A DNA stretch of 64,000 nt from Hetaerina americana (GCA_022747635.1 JAKTNV010000017.1:2715501-2779500), one strand, 5' to 3'; numbered from the stretch's first letter, positions 23,241 through 34,989 are shown. The notes: generated by a model not told the origin, from the letters alone. Translations and numbers: made by a program.

Positions 23241-23387
23241 CTTTTCAAGTTCCTGAACCCCTTTATATATACGAGGTACATATATAAATTGAGAACACGT
23301 AACAGAACCTTTTACGTTCTTTCTATTTATTTTGTTGGGTTCTGTTGTGCCGTCCGAGTGTTATATTGCTCTCGTGAGTGCTTCTAC

Positions 23388-23435
23388 ATTATATATATAT
23401 ATATATATATATATTACATTATATATACATCATAT

Positions 23436-23470
<35 letters not shown>

Positions 23471-23500
23471 CATATATATATACATATATATATATACATA
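23388..23500. repeat. (TA)n/(CA)n microsatellite
   Basis: A simple repeat of TA with interspersed ACAC and catata units. Together with the repeat at 24256-24375 it flanks the mariner insertion, so the element probably landed in one pre-existing TA-rich repeat. Confidence 0.9.
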
Positions 23501-23502
23501 TA

Positions 23503-24255
23503 CGAGGGTCATCCGGAAAGTAGTACCCGTTCGTGCCGCATGAAGTGCTGACGACGCGAGTAGCCGCTGGACGAGGTCAGATAGCTTCAGTGGCTTGTCT
23601 GCCTTCTCTGAGCCAAGTTGCGTGACGCTAGCATTGCCTGTGTTGTTTCTGTGATTGTTTACAATGTTTAAAAAAATTGAGAACGCCGCCAGTTGTGAAG
23701 TGAGGGCAGTGATTAAATTCCTCAATGCAAGAAACGTTCGCCCATGTGATATTCATCGCCAATTAAAGGAGGTGTATGGAGACAATGTAATGGACGAGTC
23801 GTCTGTTCGGCGGTGGTGTCGCAACTTCAACATGGGGAGGGGGAACACACACGACGATGAGCGTTCGGAGAGACCGTCTGTCATTACAGACCAACTGGTG
23901 AGCTCAGTTGACGAATTCGTGAGGAACGATCGGCGCGTCACAATTGATGACATCTGTGAGCATTTTCCCAATGTTTCTCGAACAATTGTTCATGAAATTG
24001 TTAAACACCATCTGCATTATGCAAAAATTTGTGCAAGATGGGTCCCTCGCGTATCTCAATGAGCTGGCGGCGAAGGACTATGCAGCAGGAATACAGAAAC
24101 TTGTCACACGTTATGACAAATGCCTTAATTTGCTTGGAGATTATGTTGAGAAGTAGTTTAAAGTATCCTCTTTCAAATAAAATTTTTTATGTTTGTTAAT
24201 ATTTACTTTTGTCTTTATATTTCACGAACGGGTACTACTTTCCGGATGACCCTCG
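23503..24255 (+). mobile_element. short mariner-type element with perfect 33-bp inverted ends
   Basis: The left end, cgagggtcatccggaaagta (starting at 23503), and the right end are exact inverse complements over 33 bp. TA flanks both sides (23501-23502, 24256-24257). At 753 bp it has lost roughly 500 bp of the usual length. Perfect ends suggest recent mobility, presumably using transposase supplied by an intact relative elsewhere, since its own catalytic domain is gone. Confidence 0.92.
23664..24153 (+). pseudogene. mariner transposase: DNA-binding region plus C-terminus, core deleted
   Basis: ATG at 23664-23666 opens MFKKIENAASCEVRAVIKFL and stays open to 24062 (about 132 codons). The frame covers the paired helix-turn-helix region (SSVRRWCRNFNMGRGNTHDD, then RRVTIDDICEHFPNVSRTIV) and ends at KICARWVPR, the linker just before the catalytic domain. 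After a junction near 24045 the sequence resumes with the very C-terminus (LNELAAKDYAAGIQKLVTRY then DKCLNLLGDYVEK, stop about 24153) in another frame. All three catalytic aspartates are deleted. A truncated protein of about 130 residues that could bind the ends remains possible. Confidence 0.85.
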
Positions 24256-24378
<123 letters not shown>

Positions 24379-24394
24379 TACAGAAACAGATATA

Positions 24395-24545
24395 AGGAAA
24401 AGGGATAGGAACACACATAAAGGACGAACACAATAGTGGTGGGGAAGGCGGAATCGAACGGATCACAAGAGTAAAAATATTTCCTTGACCGGGACTCGAA
24501 CCTCGGATCTTTCCACTTGCCGGGCGGATGCTCTTAACCTCTGTT
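24395..24545 (-). repeat. tRNA-derived SINE (family 2)
   Basis: Shares a diverged body with 34495-34640: 'aaaggacgaacacaatagtg' here against 'aaaggacgaatacaaggtta' there, followed by a purine-rich segment and a reverse box B ('gggactcgaacc' at about 24490). On the minus strand the tRNA-like part reads ggttaagagcatccgcccgg, then the box B. Two related copies with a tRNA-like promoter support a SINE. Confidence 0.6.
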
Positions 24546-24594
24546 TCTGAATATATGAGTATTTATTCGCCGTTTGGCGGGATTTCGTGTTTGA

Positions 24595-24596
<2 letters not shown>

Positions 24597-24645
<49 letters not shown>

Positions 24646-24695
24646 TACATATATATATACATATATACATATATATATATATATGTATATATATT
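24597..24695. repeat. (TA)n microsatellite
   Basis: A TA-dominated simple repeat with occasional CATATATA units. Confidence 0.95.
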
Positions 24696-24699
24696 CACA

Positions 24700-26829
24700 C
24701 ACTGGAAAACAATCAGGGTTTTTGAAGTCGCTTATGAGAGTGTTTGGAGTCGAAGATCTTACTCAAGCTATCTTTCCCGTTCGTGGGAAAGCATAAGAAC
24801 CCTGAATGTCCAAAGGGCTGAAAGCGATAAGAATAAAATTCACAAGTTACACTTATCTAGAATTTTTGATAATCGATTAAAATGGAAGATATGCATTGTC
24901 TCTATCCTCGGTGCAATTCATTTAAGTTGTGCATTAACTTTTTTGCCGTGTCATGGTGTTTTGGTTTTGCAAGCCGAAGTATGCTGCTTCCAATTACCAG
25001 CTGAATACGCGTTTTTTCGGCGTGAAAACTGCTTAAAGGACTCTTAAATATTGCCCAACTGTAAATATTAGGAGATTGGTGAGGAATGCTCAAGTTGAAA
25101 ATAATTTCAATTACTCCGAAATTCATGTGTCATTAATAGTCTGAAAATACCGTCATATTATTCGTATATTTTGTCTTTCATACAATTAAAGGGTGAATAA
25201 ATGGCATTGACAAATGCATTAAGGAGTTACCATCCAACTCCCGCAATTAGTGCGTGTTTTGTCTAATTGCAGGATTAGTAAACATAAGTCAATAATTCCT
25301 GTATTCTAGTATTCCTGCTTGACATTTGAAAGGAAAAACTCATGAGAGATTGTTTCAAAATTTATTTCCATATTATTAATTTTAATCCATATTTTTTTCA
25401 AGTAGACATTTAATACCTGTCATTTTATTTCGAAGTAATTTCAAATATGTAGGGAATGTAGACATACATATTTCTGTGATATCTGAGAATAAATTTGAAA
25501 GTTCGAACATACCAGCAAAAGAGAGGATTGAATCATTTTTCCAGCTCTTGACATTTTGGCATAAAGCCGTTTTTTCGTCGTAAGGTGACTCATTTTAATG
25601 AATTCCTCCTCCATTGTGAACATGAAATAATCCACCTGAAATGTAACCGCCCTTTTTAATTCTGAGATCGAAAGATAGCTTTATACAAGCAGTTATGGCG
25701 TTGTTGGGTCGATTGAAGAACTCGACACTTTCCGTCTGTTTCACTTATTTCTCGTCTTCCGCTTGCTCTCAGTTCGCCTGTCGAATTTGAATGGAAGAGA
25801 AGCTAGCCTAGGTTTCATTCACCGGTTCAGACGGGACGATTTAAGAAATGAAGAAAAGGTATTTGGCAATTTCTTAAATGAATCATGGAAAGAAAATTTA
25901 GACCTTAATAACAAAAAAAAGCACCTGGTTTCCTCAAGCTTGATTAAATGGCGAGGAAAATAAAACGAACTTTCAATAAAGTACATTGTAATAGCTTAGC
26001 AATTGGTATCATAATATTCTATCCTCTGATCTCTGGACATTTTTAAAATCTCAAATACTAGATTTTCCCCTAATTCTGAATGTTTACAATTATTTTTATT
26101 ACCAGTATTATTGGTCTTCTAATGGCCTACGATACGTCATAGAGTCACCATGTAAGCTATTTCTCTTTATAATTGGCTTATATGTGTTTTGAAACTTAGG
26201 ATAACTGTTGACTGTTAATACCGATAAATAGTGAAATTCCTGCATTTCGATGTCAATTAGATTACAATGTATCATCCTTCGGGTCCAAATGATCTCTTAC
26301 TTTAGATATGTAGGAGTGGTAAACCCTTCTAGACAACTGATACATGACTTGATTATCAGAATCACACCTCTGCTCAATAATTGTAATGTGCATAAAGGTG
26401 TGGACAAACCCCTTGTATTATAAATAGACCACTCTCAATGATGAGGGAGGTGGCCGTCACTGGTTGAAAATGGTTATTTTAATTTTGCAATCATTAAATA
26501 AAACACAAAAGTAATTTTCCCAACATTTTTTACAATACTGATCATGGATTCCACGCGTTATGTCATTTTCATGTATTGCAAGAGAACAAATGACATACGT
26601 CGTCACACAAACATGGCTGTATTAGTAAAACGGTTCGAAAATTAACTTGAGTTTTTAATTTTATTATTGCAAGCTAGCCATTAAGGACAAAATTAAATAG
26701 ACGGTATTTTTTTAAGTATATTTTGGGTTGTTCAATTACCTCCCTCCTTATCCCTTCCATGGGATAAGAGGGAGGCTCCTCTTATACATTTTGTTCACCC
26801 TTGGATTTTTCGGGGGCATTGCGTGAAGA
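24700..26829. other. AT-rich intergenic stretch
   Basis: Nothing recognised. An open frame at 24700-25047 continues out of the microsatellite and has no known motif. Confidence 0.45.
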
Positions 26830-27560
26830 GCAACCGCTACCATGTCCGCCACCTCCGCGACTAAATATGTATCTTCGGTCCTTCCTTGCTGCCCTCCTCT
26901 CTACACCACTTCACACCACCCCATCCCTCCCAATTTCGCCTCCTCCCACTACCTCGCAACCACCCGCCGCCCAGCCCGCGTCCCGTCCTGGGCAACTCTC
27001 CCGTGCTCCCTCCCCCTCTCTTGGGCCCTGGGATCTCCATCCGCACCTTCTCCTCCCTTCCTCCTCCCCTCCTCCTCGAATGGGGTCTCCCATTTTTATC
27101 GGCTGCAGCGATCTCACGTCGTTTTGTTTTTGCCTCGGAAAATAGTGGGGGTGGGTGTGGAAAGGAAGGGGGGGCTGGTAGTCGAAGAGAGGGAGGGTGG
27201 GATAGGGGCGGAAGGGTAAAGGGGGCGAAATGGGGACGGGTGGAAGATGATGGGGGTGAGATTAAAGACCCAAGGAGATGGGGAGTGGGAGTTGGGCGGA
27301 GGGGGGGGGGGTGAAGATGTGGAGGAGAATAGAGGCGCGACTCACCTCCTATTTCTCACTCCCTCCTCCTCTCTCTCCCTACCTACATGAATTCTCTTCC
27401 CTCAGTACACTCTCTTACTCATCCTCACTGATTTTTTTTACTCCATTCTTTCTCTTGCTCGCAGCTCAATTTTTAATCTCTCCCTCCTTCTCTATGCTTA
27501 CCTGCACCTCTTTATTTCACGCACCCACTCGCATAATCCATTTTTATGCCCGGTGAATTT
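26830..27560. other. C-rich/G-rich island with strand switch
   Basis: Pyrimidine-rich plus strand at 26870-27090, then purine/G-rich at about 27145-27330 (including a G-run at 27300-27311), then CT-rich again to about 27510. Several overlapping proline- or glycine-rich frames on both strands reflect composition. No gene structure seen. Confidence 0.5.
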
Positions 27561-27660
27561 AATTCAATTTCCTTCGCTGTCCTTAGTTTTCCTTCTCACA
27601 TAATACCGGCGTAATGATGCATGCGTCATAAATTATATGCGCTATACTGGAATATATGAG

Positions 27661-27990
27661 TATATCGGGGATCGGGATGGTGCGGTGGATAACGGACAGG
27701 CTTCTCATTAAGAGGGCCGGGGTTCAAATCCTGAAGACAAGTATACGACCTGCTACGAGTATATTTACGCACTTCCTAGTGCTCCGACGATCATAAATAT
27801 TAACGTGGCTGCCCGACGAAGTTATCTGTCACTAAGGCAGAGACATATTGGGATTCATCAATCGGGCAATCATTACGTTCAAGGGCAATGATGATTTTGG
27901 GAGGATATGACACCCATTTCATGACTAGTTCCTAATTAAAGGCCACTAATTTGTCCTGATCCTGAGCAGGGGAATTTATTCTGGGATTCG
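27661..27990 (+). repeat. possible tRNA-derived SINE
   Basis: 'gatggtgcggtggataacgg' (27675-27694) resembles a D-arm/box A and 'ggggttcaaatcctg' (27720-27734) a box B, at roughly tRNA spacing (about 45 bp). The tail continues without coding content. No second clear copy in the window, so tentative. Confidence 0.4.
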
Positions 27991-28329
27991 TATTGGCTGC
28001 TGCAGTCGCTGCGTATTTTGGGGTAGATTTCTAAACTACATTACACTGAAACAATCGAAAATATCTCGCAAGTCAAAATCTTCCACGAGGAATATCACAG
28101 GGTGATCATGCTCGTGACTCCTAATTATACTGAAGCGAGGGAAGAGCATAACTGTACGTGTTAAACACATGCGTGATATCACTTACCACGTTGTAGATCT
28201 TTGCCACCCATGAATCTCTTCTCCTATATGTAGGGAGAGTTTGGAGAAATTCTCGGTTTGCCAGTAAAAATTGTCAAGCTCCTTTGTTCCTGAGGAATGG
28301 AGTACCGTCCATCGAAGTAAAAGGTAGAA
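27991..28329. other. intergenic stretch
   Basis: Nothing recognised. Confidence 0.4.
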
Positions 28330-28500
28330 GATAGAGATATTCCCCGCACGAGAACTGAAAGAGCTCGCGCCCGAAATTAAGGGATTGTGTATAGATGGTA
28401 ACTACTCCACTGATTGCAATTATGAGACAAAAATCCTATTAAAAAGGGCAGGCTCACATGCAACCCAGTCATTTAATACCATGTAGCATTCTACTCATGC
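28330..28500 (-). repeat. LINE 3'-region fragment, minus orientation
   Basis: The reverse complement of 28380-28500 matches 30590-30700: 'catgagtagaatgctac', then 'gcatgtgagcc', then 'ccctttttaat', then 'ggagtagttacca' (there ggagtagctacta). The other copy leads into the recurring LINE 3'-end motif, so this is the same untranslated region in inverted orientation. Confidence 0.55.
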
Positions 28501-28616
28501 AGGACGTAAAATTCCTAAATTCATTATATCTACGACTTAATTTACGCGATACCCTGACCAAGAACGCGTAGGGGGAGGGGCGTTAGGACTCCAGCCATGA
28601 GGGTAAATGAGGAAAA

Positions 28617-28659
28617 TTTCATGTGTCAAACTATTGTGAAAATAGTCTGACACATGAAA
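28617..28659. repeat. 43-nt near-perfect hairpin
   Basis: Arms tttcatgtgtca (28617-28628) and tgacacatgaaa (28648-28659) pair perfectly. Inside, after one A/C mismatch, actatt and aatagt also pair, leaving the 5-nt loop gtgaa. It lies between two LINE 3' fragments in opposite orientation. Too short for a typical microRNA precursor. Confidence 0.8.
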
Positions 28660-28679
28660 GTGCTTGGTCATTTCTGTCT

Positions 28680-28935
28680 TAGCATTTCCCCTCTTGAATT
28701 GTTGTTGTGAATAGTGTTCGAGAAGAAGTTACAGTTAGAGTATAACATTCGTAATGTGGAAATCGGATTTTGCATGAATTGTGTCCGGTCTACGTGGCCT
28801 TTCGGTTGATCACGGGTGTCACGTGTTAGTGGAATAATTGGAGTAGGTACAGTATGACCGGTGACCTAACCCCCCCTATCACACGCCCTTGCGACGGCAT
28901 GCGAGTTAGTGTATCACGACTAATAAGCTCTTGCA
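28680..28935 (+). repeat. LINE 3' tail fragment
   Basis: Matches 30740-30890: 'ttcggttgatcacgggtgtc' here against 'ttcggtggatcaggggatgt', then 'gtgacctaac' in both, then the recurring motif 'tcacacgcccttgcgacggc' (28880-28899). Confidence 0.55.
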
Positions 28936-28989
28936 CTGCGGATTCGAAGCAATTATCTATGCTTTCAGTGTCATAGATTCGGAGGTGAA

Positions 28990-29180
28990 GTGGATTATAT
29001 AGTATTCCAGTGGTTAGAGCGCGGTGTTACTGACCGAAGGGACCGAGTTCTATTCCGAGTGACTCTCTGGGCACTTTCAGATTCACCGAAGTTTTATGAT
29101 TTTTCGGGTACCAGATCTCCCTGAGAGAACACAGGGATGGGAACCGGCTCCCCTCCCCTGATATGTAAACTTTCACACAC
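28990..29180 (+). repeat. possible tRNA-derived SINE
   Basis: 'cagtggttagagcgcggtgt' (29011-29030) resembles a box A/D-arm and 'gaccgagttctattccgagt' (29041-29060) a box B with T-stem, at tRNA-like spacing. Unconfirmed by a second copy. Confidence 0.4.
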
Positions 29181-29189
29181 CATATGATT

Positions 29190-29969
29190 TACGAGTGCAA
29201 TATTACTTAGGAGTACGGTATGAGATTTACTGTGGTTTCTATCAAATCGAAATTCAGGATGGCCACCGATGCATTGAAATTAACGTAATGCGTATTTATA
29301 ATATCGAATTTATATCGCGAGACTCTTTAATCATGTGTATCTTCAAGGATACGAAATTTTACATAAAAAATCGGAAAAATATTTTGATTTTCCGAAAACA
29401 GCTATCTAAATATGCGTCATAAATTAAGGTTTTAAAAATATTTCTTTTTTTATTTAAGCTACAGTGTTTTTTAAAGGGTGTAGGGTTACATACAGTATTG
29501 TATCATATTTTTTTCATGCTGTATTGAATATATTTCTATGCCATATACCTGCTGAGACAAATTCTAAGTATTATATGAAAATACTGCTTCATGAGAGTGT
29601 CAGTATTGTGGTGTTGGTATTTTCATTTGCAAAAATGCAGATGCGCATTTCTGCTTCTACATGGTTACCTGCAAGTCACTGTTTCGGTGTGTGACAGGAG
29701 TGATTCAACACCAGGCATCCAACATCAAAAATTCTATTAGTTAATGGATTCTATTAATTTTTGGCTTCAATTTTAGGGTAAAATAATTCAAATAATATAG
29801 ATCATGGGAACTCTAGGCACGTGGACTGCAGTATCTAAATGAGATTTACTTCTCTACGCATACGAGAGGAGCTGTTAATGATAAGGACAATTACTATGGT
29901 TAGTTTAGATAATGGCAAAATGATAGACTACTTCAAATGGAAAAAGAAAAGCATCCCCCCCCCGCATTA
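29190..29969. other. AT-rich intergenic stretch
   Basis: Nothing recognised. Confidence 0.45.
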
Positions 29970-30190
29970 GCGCGGTCGGAAATAGTTATTCTGATCCCTT
30001 ATCGTTCGTGATAAAAATGGCATCCTAAATCTATCTGCTCTTCCCTTGATCTCTAATTTTATTGTCACGATCTCTCTTAGTCCAGTACGATGGGGTTAAG
30101 AATACATTTTGAACACCATCGCTAGAGAGACCTGCTCCCAATTTATGCAAGAGATTAAATCTTTAACCTTCGTTCTATGAGTGATTCCTA
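29970..30190 (-). mobile_element. CR1/L2-like LINE C-terminal fragment, minus
   Basis: The plus-strand segment 'tctatctgctcttcccttga' (30033-30052) and the following 'agtacgatggggtt' align with the C-terminal region of the LINE at 18748-20065 (about 19140-19205). On the minus strand it would encode the RADRFRM-like tail of that protein. It faces another copy of the same region on the plus strand. Confidence 0.55.
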
Positions 30191-30900
30191 ACGTAATATC
30201 TGGGATGGGAACCTTTAGATATGCGAACACATGGAGCAAGATTAAATCTATTGCAAAGATACCAATCGTATGGTTTTTCATCCGACATTGAAAATACAAT
30301 TCAGCCCCCCAATTCGATTGGCAGGAAAGACAACTATCACACAATAAGAGAAATAGACTGCCGAACGGATAGATTCAAGCATTCGCTTTTTTCGCGCACT
30401 ATTAGCAATAACAACTGAAAGGGGAAAACATTAAGATGGAAATGGGAGAGGCACTTGCGAAAATAGTTGGGTATGCCTTCCCCCTCAACTCACTTCATGG
30501 CTGGCGTGCCATGCACACTTAGGCTGGGGTGGTGGAGTGTCGTGTGAATAAAGTTGTAGATCTAATGCATTTGTGAAATTTCCGTCTCTCATGAGTAGAA
30601 TGCTACCTGGTAATTAGTGACTGCGAGGCATGTGAGCCCACCCTTTTTAATGGGATCCTTATTTGACTTCTTAGTGTAGTCAGAGGAGTAGCTACTATGA
30701 GTATAAGAATTTTAGTGTGTGTAACCAATATTGAATGAAAAGTGTGTTTTAGTCGCCTCCTTCCACGTGTCGTTTCGGTGGATCAGGGGATGTCATGTTT
30801 TTGTGGAAGTATTGGGGAAGATGAAGTGTGGCTTGTGACCTAACACCGCCATCGACACGTCCTTACGTTGGTTTGCGAAGCAGGTTTTAGACACAGATGA
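30191..30900 (+). mobile_element. CR1/L2-like LINE C-terminus and 3' region, plus
   Basis: 30221-30418 encodes GARLNLLQRYQSYGF...TIREIDCRTDRFKHSLFSRT, the conserved C-terminal end of CR1/L2-like LINE proteins, also seen at 44202 (KIREIYFYTNRHKYSFFPRT). After an untranslated region the recurring 3' motif appears near 30838-30875 ('cacgtccttacgttgg'). Only the last part of the element is present. Confidence 0.65.
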
Positions 30901-31029
30901 ACCTAATGGCTAAAAATATAATGATTTTATTCAAACAAACCCATTGTTGCATGGCGTATGTAGGCATACTCGTGGAAGTTTTTGTGTAAATAACATTCAT
31001 TTAATTTCATGCCTGGATAGGTATTTGTG

Positions 31030-31100
31030 CATACTATATGGATGGTGCCCAACAGTCCCCGCCGCACGCCGTCGTAGTGGATTGCGGGGTATTATGCACA
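31030..31100 (+). repeat. LINE 3' tail fragment
   Basis: 'ccgccgcacgccgtcgtagt' (about 31059-31078) and 'gcggggtattatgcacat' (31084-31101) match the recurring 3'-end motif with its (G)TATTATGTAGAT-type end. Confidence 0.55.
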
Positions 31101-31585
31101 TTGAAGAAGTATAAGATGATATTCCTGTCCATGAATGTGTCACTGTGGTTCAGTTTGGTTTGAGAAATCTGTAAACTTGGAAGGATTCTTTGGCTTCGTC
31201 GATTGGAATGAGGCAATCTAGTATTGCCTTACTCCAATTGCGGATCAATGTATAAGAATTACAGCCACAGAAGAATTAGTCATCAAATATATAGAATTAA
31301 TTTGCCGTAGTACTAATGACTTTTTTGTCATCAATACATAGTGTATTGTTTAAGATAGGCTTTGGATGGATATGGACTAAATGACGACACGATCTTTGCC
31401 TTCCCTACGAAACACCACCGTGTTTAAGAAAGTGAAAACACCATAAGTGTTTAAAGTTGGCTTTAACCTCGTGGACTGTGGCGCCTCGCGCACGACTACA
31501 AATGCCTGTGACATTGTATGTACGGTATTTCGTCACAACATCTTGTTCCTTTAAAAGCCCCAAAAGTTTCAGAGTTTAAGAGGAT

Positions 31586-31690
31586 GCCTCGGTAGCTTAA
31601 GCGGCTAAAGCACTCGACCGGATATTGAGGGATCTGGGTTCGAATCCCAGTCAAGGCGAATGATTTTTACACTCTGAAATTGTTGCATTG
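31586..31690 (+). repeat. tRNA-derived SINE (family 1)
   Basis: 31586-31659 folds as a tRNA-like: acceptor GCCT/AGGC, anticodon stem CTCGA/TTGAG with a 7-nt loop, and a perfect T-arm CTGGG-TTCGAAT-CCCAG (31634-31650). It is followed by a non-tRNA body 'gaatgatttttacactctga' repeated near 53938 and 61236, so it is a SINE and not a free tRNA gene. Position 33 is C instead of U, also against a working tRNA. It interrupts the RTE LINE. Confidence 0.75.
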
Positions 31691-32180
31691 AACTCTTCTA
31701 GTCTTCATACTTTCTTCTTCCCTGCATTTCGCTTAGCATTCTTATCATTTTCCTCCTCCTTTTTCACCTACCCAACGTACTCCTCTCTATCAGAGTTTTC
31801 AACATCCGTTCGCCAATCCAGTTACTCCCCCACACCATCGCTAATATTTCTTCGCTTCTTTTTTATTTCTGTCCATTTCACCTGATCTATCTTTTTCCGC
31901 ACACACATTTCAAAAATCTGCGCCTGTCATAATACTTCAAAGATCTGTTTCCGCCTTGTGCAGAACCACACTCCATGCCAAACTTTTCACTGATATTTTC
32001 GTGGCATCTTTACTCATCGCCTCTCTTTATTACCTCCTCTTTTTCAATGCTTCTTAGCCAACGCAATTATTCTCCTTAAGTCTCTACTACTTTGACCATT
32101 TGGATCTCAAAAACTTTCAAGATGCATAGATAAACTGTTCCACCCGCTCTAGTTTATGAACTTCTACTTTAATATTTAAC

Positions 32181-32504
32181 TTACCTTTCGTATTTCTCGG
32201 ACATCCTTTTGAACTTTGTTTTGTTTACGTTAATCATCATCCCATGCCTATTGCATCGATGTTCTAAAGTGCATAGTAGTAATTGTAACCTCTCGACTGA
32301 CTGGCTAAATAACGCTTGATCATCTGCAAACGTAACTGATTTTATAGATTTCCCCCTGACTCTACAGGTAATTTGTATCAATGATTCATCCCATGCCAAT
32401 TTTAGTATTTCCTCCGCATATAAATTGAAAGTCATGGGTGATAATGGGCACTCCTGTCTTACTCGTCCTCCTAACAATGTCCATCCTGACTCTTCATTCA
32501 CCAC
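32181..32504 (-). pseudogene. RTE LINE reverse transcriptase pseudogene (palm domain)
   Basis: An open fragment of the RT: GGRVRQECPLSPMTFNLYAE matches the RT motif RQGCPLSP...N(L/I)Y, and SVTFADDQALFSQS carries the catalytic FADD motif intact. It is followed by LEHRCNRHGMMINVNKTK. Neighbouring coding sequence is interrupted on both sides. The FADD form and the flanking homology to the endonuclease-bearing copy C support an RTE-type LINE. Confidence 0.78.
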
Positions 32505-33659
32505 AGCACCTGGACATCTGAGACGTAGAAGTTGCGGATAAGTCGCCTATCCTACTCCTACGTTTTTTTAATACATTCATTATGTCTACACAATTAATTC
32601 TATCAAAAACCTTCTCGAAATATTCCAAACAATTAAATACATGTACTGGCCCCCAGGGCTTAGTACTGGGTGATCTGTACCATTACCTACTAAACCGACC
32701 TTCGGGTTGATTACTGTGTTTATGTTTTTTTTTATCCTAATTCTATTCTAAATTCCTCTTTCTTAGTACCCTCATTACTGCTATGGCATCACTTGTCTCT
32801 CTCTCCTTTCTGAATCCAAGTTGAGCATTCCCAAAGAATCATTTCCCCCTTCTTCATGCTCTTATTGATGTTCCTGAGTAACAATTCACCTGCATTAGAA
32901 ATCAAGTGATTGTTCTACAGTCCTTACATACAGATTCCTTTCACTTTTTTTGGGATGGGCACGAAAACTGATCGGACGAAATCTTTTGGCCAAATTCCTC
33001 CCTCATAATTGCTACGAATTATTTCATAAACACTCTTCCTCCCTCGTTTGTCTAAAACTTTAAGTAGTCCCACGTGAATGTTGTCTACCACTAACTAGAG
33101 ACTTGTCTGATTCCGATTCCCTAAATACCCTCTATATCTCGCCATCGAGTAAGCCTCGGCCTAAGTTATCCTCATCTACGTCATATTCTCTTTCTGTGCC
33201 TAAGCTTGCTAGTCTAAAATCGTTGCTATTTAGATCCGCTTTGTGTTGTGTTCATCTCTTTTAAATGTTTCCTTGTTACATCAATAATTTTCTTGATTTT
33301 TCTTTAATAATGTGCACGGATGTTTCCTTACTGCTTCCTAATAATGCTTTCACCTTCCTTTAAATCGCACCAATTTTGGCCTTCCTTTGTAAACTTTACA
33401 TATCCTCGTATTGCGTCTTCCTCAATTTTTCTTTCATCCTAATATTTATTCTCCTAGGATTATCATTTATCTCTTTGTACTTTCATTTATCTAATATTGT
33501 GTTTAAAACTATCGAAACAAATTCTTTTCCATCTTCCTAATCATTTTTCCCTTAAACCATGGTTTCTATGTCATTTTTCCTAGTTACTGTTCCTATATTG
33601 TGTCCTTAATGGCTTCCGATACATATTTTATATCAGGTTTCATGTATATTATGTTCAAA

Positions 33660-34494
33660 GATTATTTATTGTTTAATTGTATGCTGCAATCAAAAGGGTG
33701 GGAAACTGCACGGTATGATAGGGAGTCAAGTAGGCATTTTATTATTTCACAAAATTTGTAGAAATTGCATCCGCTTAATTCATAGTTCTATAAGCCCCAG
33801 CACATCGTGCGTTTAATCCTCAGCTAAAACTTGAATGGCTCAACATGACGTCATGTATGGTATGATGGGGTATATCTTCACAAATAAAATTACTAGCTAA
33901 GGAATTGGCTTTTACCGTATATTTACAGTATGAAGATGTAGATGTATATTTCAAATTGAAGATAAAAATCCTCGGGTGCAATTTCAGCCATGTACCTTCA
34001 ACAGACATGTATTAATGGTTTAGAGGCATTGGGAGTATACTCAAATTAAATATACTAATTTTTATTAATTGATGAAGAGCAATAAACTATAATAGCTGTC
34101 CAGTTTTCTTCACTTGCATAAACTTTTATCATTGCTTGCTTTCTAAAAAGTGATAGGTATTAAGCAATTGATATTTGAATTGAGAATAAAAAAGGAATCT
34201 TGGTTTTATTGGACGGTTTTTTGTAAAATTTAATTGAGGAGCTAAGAGAGGTGTACGTATTATTTCGCATTGGTTGGGTCACATTTGGAATTGCACCAAG
34301 TATTTTGAATGCTTAAACGTACATTTAGGAGTTAGGAAAGAATATATTTGTGAATAACTAAATATTCGGAAATCTGTTTTTATGATGTTTACTGGCAATG
34401 ATTTAATTACTTCTATGTAAATTATAGTTTGTGTTTATATTCAAACATGAAAACCAGCCCAATGGCGAAAACATATCCATATGGATACAGATTT
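33660..34494. other. AT-rich intergenic stretch
   Basis: Nothing recognised. Confidence 0.45.
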
Positions 34495-34640
34495 TGGGCA
34501 AGAAAAGAAACGCATACAAAGGACGAATACAAGGTTAGTGGGAAAGGTGGAAGGATTCCAACCAGGAGAAAGTCGCCTTTATCGGGACTCTCTCAGGACC
34601 ATTGACTTGCCTCGATGCTCCAACTATTGAGCTTTCAAGA
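34495..34640 (-). repeat. tRNA-derived SINE (family 2), diverged
   Basis: Aligns with 24395-24545 over 'aaaggacgaatacaa', a purine-rich stretch and 'tatcgggactctctcaggac' (against 'accgggactcgaacctcgga'). Confidence 0.5.
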
Positions 34641-34989
34641 ATAACGATTACCACTGAAACCCGCCGAACTTTAACGAACCAAGTGCTCCGATTCTTTGAT
34701 CAAAAGATGGCGCTAGAGAGAGCTATTTCGAGCACTACAAATATCATTGCACTTACGTTACCCACTCACAATTGTACTCATTTTACCCACTGCCATATCA
34801 TATAATTCCTAATTGTATTGAATTGTATACATCCTTATCATCATTATAATCTCTGTATGATTAGTTCTACGTTACCAATAATATAATATCTTACAATTAA
34901 TCAAAATCGATTTGCTCTTTCAAAAGGTTTTCGAAAATATAGAGGTGGTTTGAAATAAATATATACAACAGAAGAGTAACCAAGTATTA
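34641..34989. other. AT-rich intergenic stretch
   Basis: Nothing recognised. Confidence 0.4.

Larger units (their letters stand above)
31350..33655 (-). mobile_element. RTE-like LINE, longest but heavily decayed copy (D), with a SINE inside
   Basis: The left end (31353-31400) matches the LINE 3' end (taggctttggatggata). The alignment resumes after a SINE at 31586-31690 and continues through the C-terminal region (31690-32160), the RT palm (32181-32504), the RT N-terminal region (32940-33130, minus-strand GGIWPKDFVRSVFVPIPKK) and the endonuclease-RT linker (about 33540-33650). It lacks the endonuclease itself. Many stops and frame changes make it old. Confidence 0.75.

Noticed and set aside
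31586..31659. Free tRNA gene
   Set aside because: The fold is good, but position 33 is C, no T-run terminator follows, and the downstream body recurs at other SINE copies.
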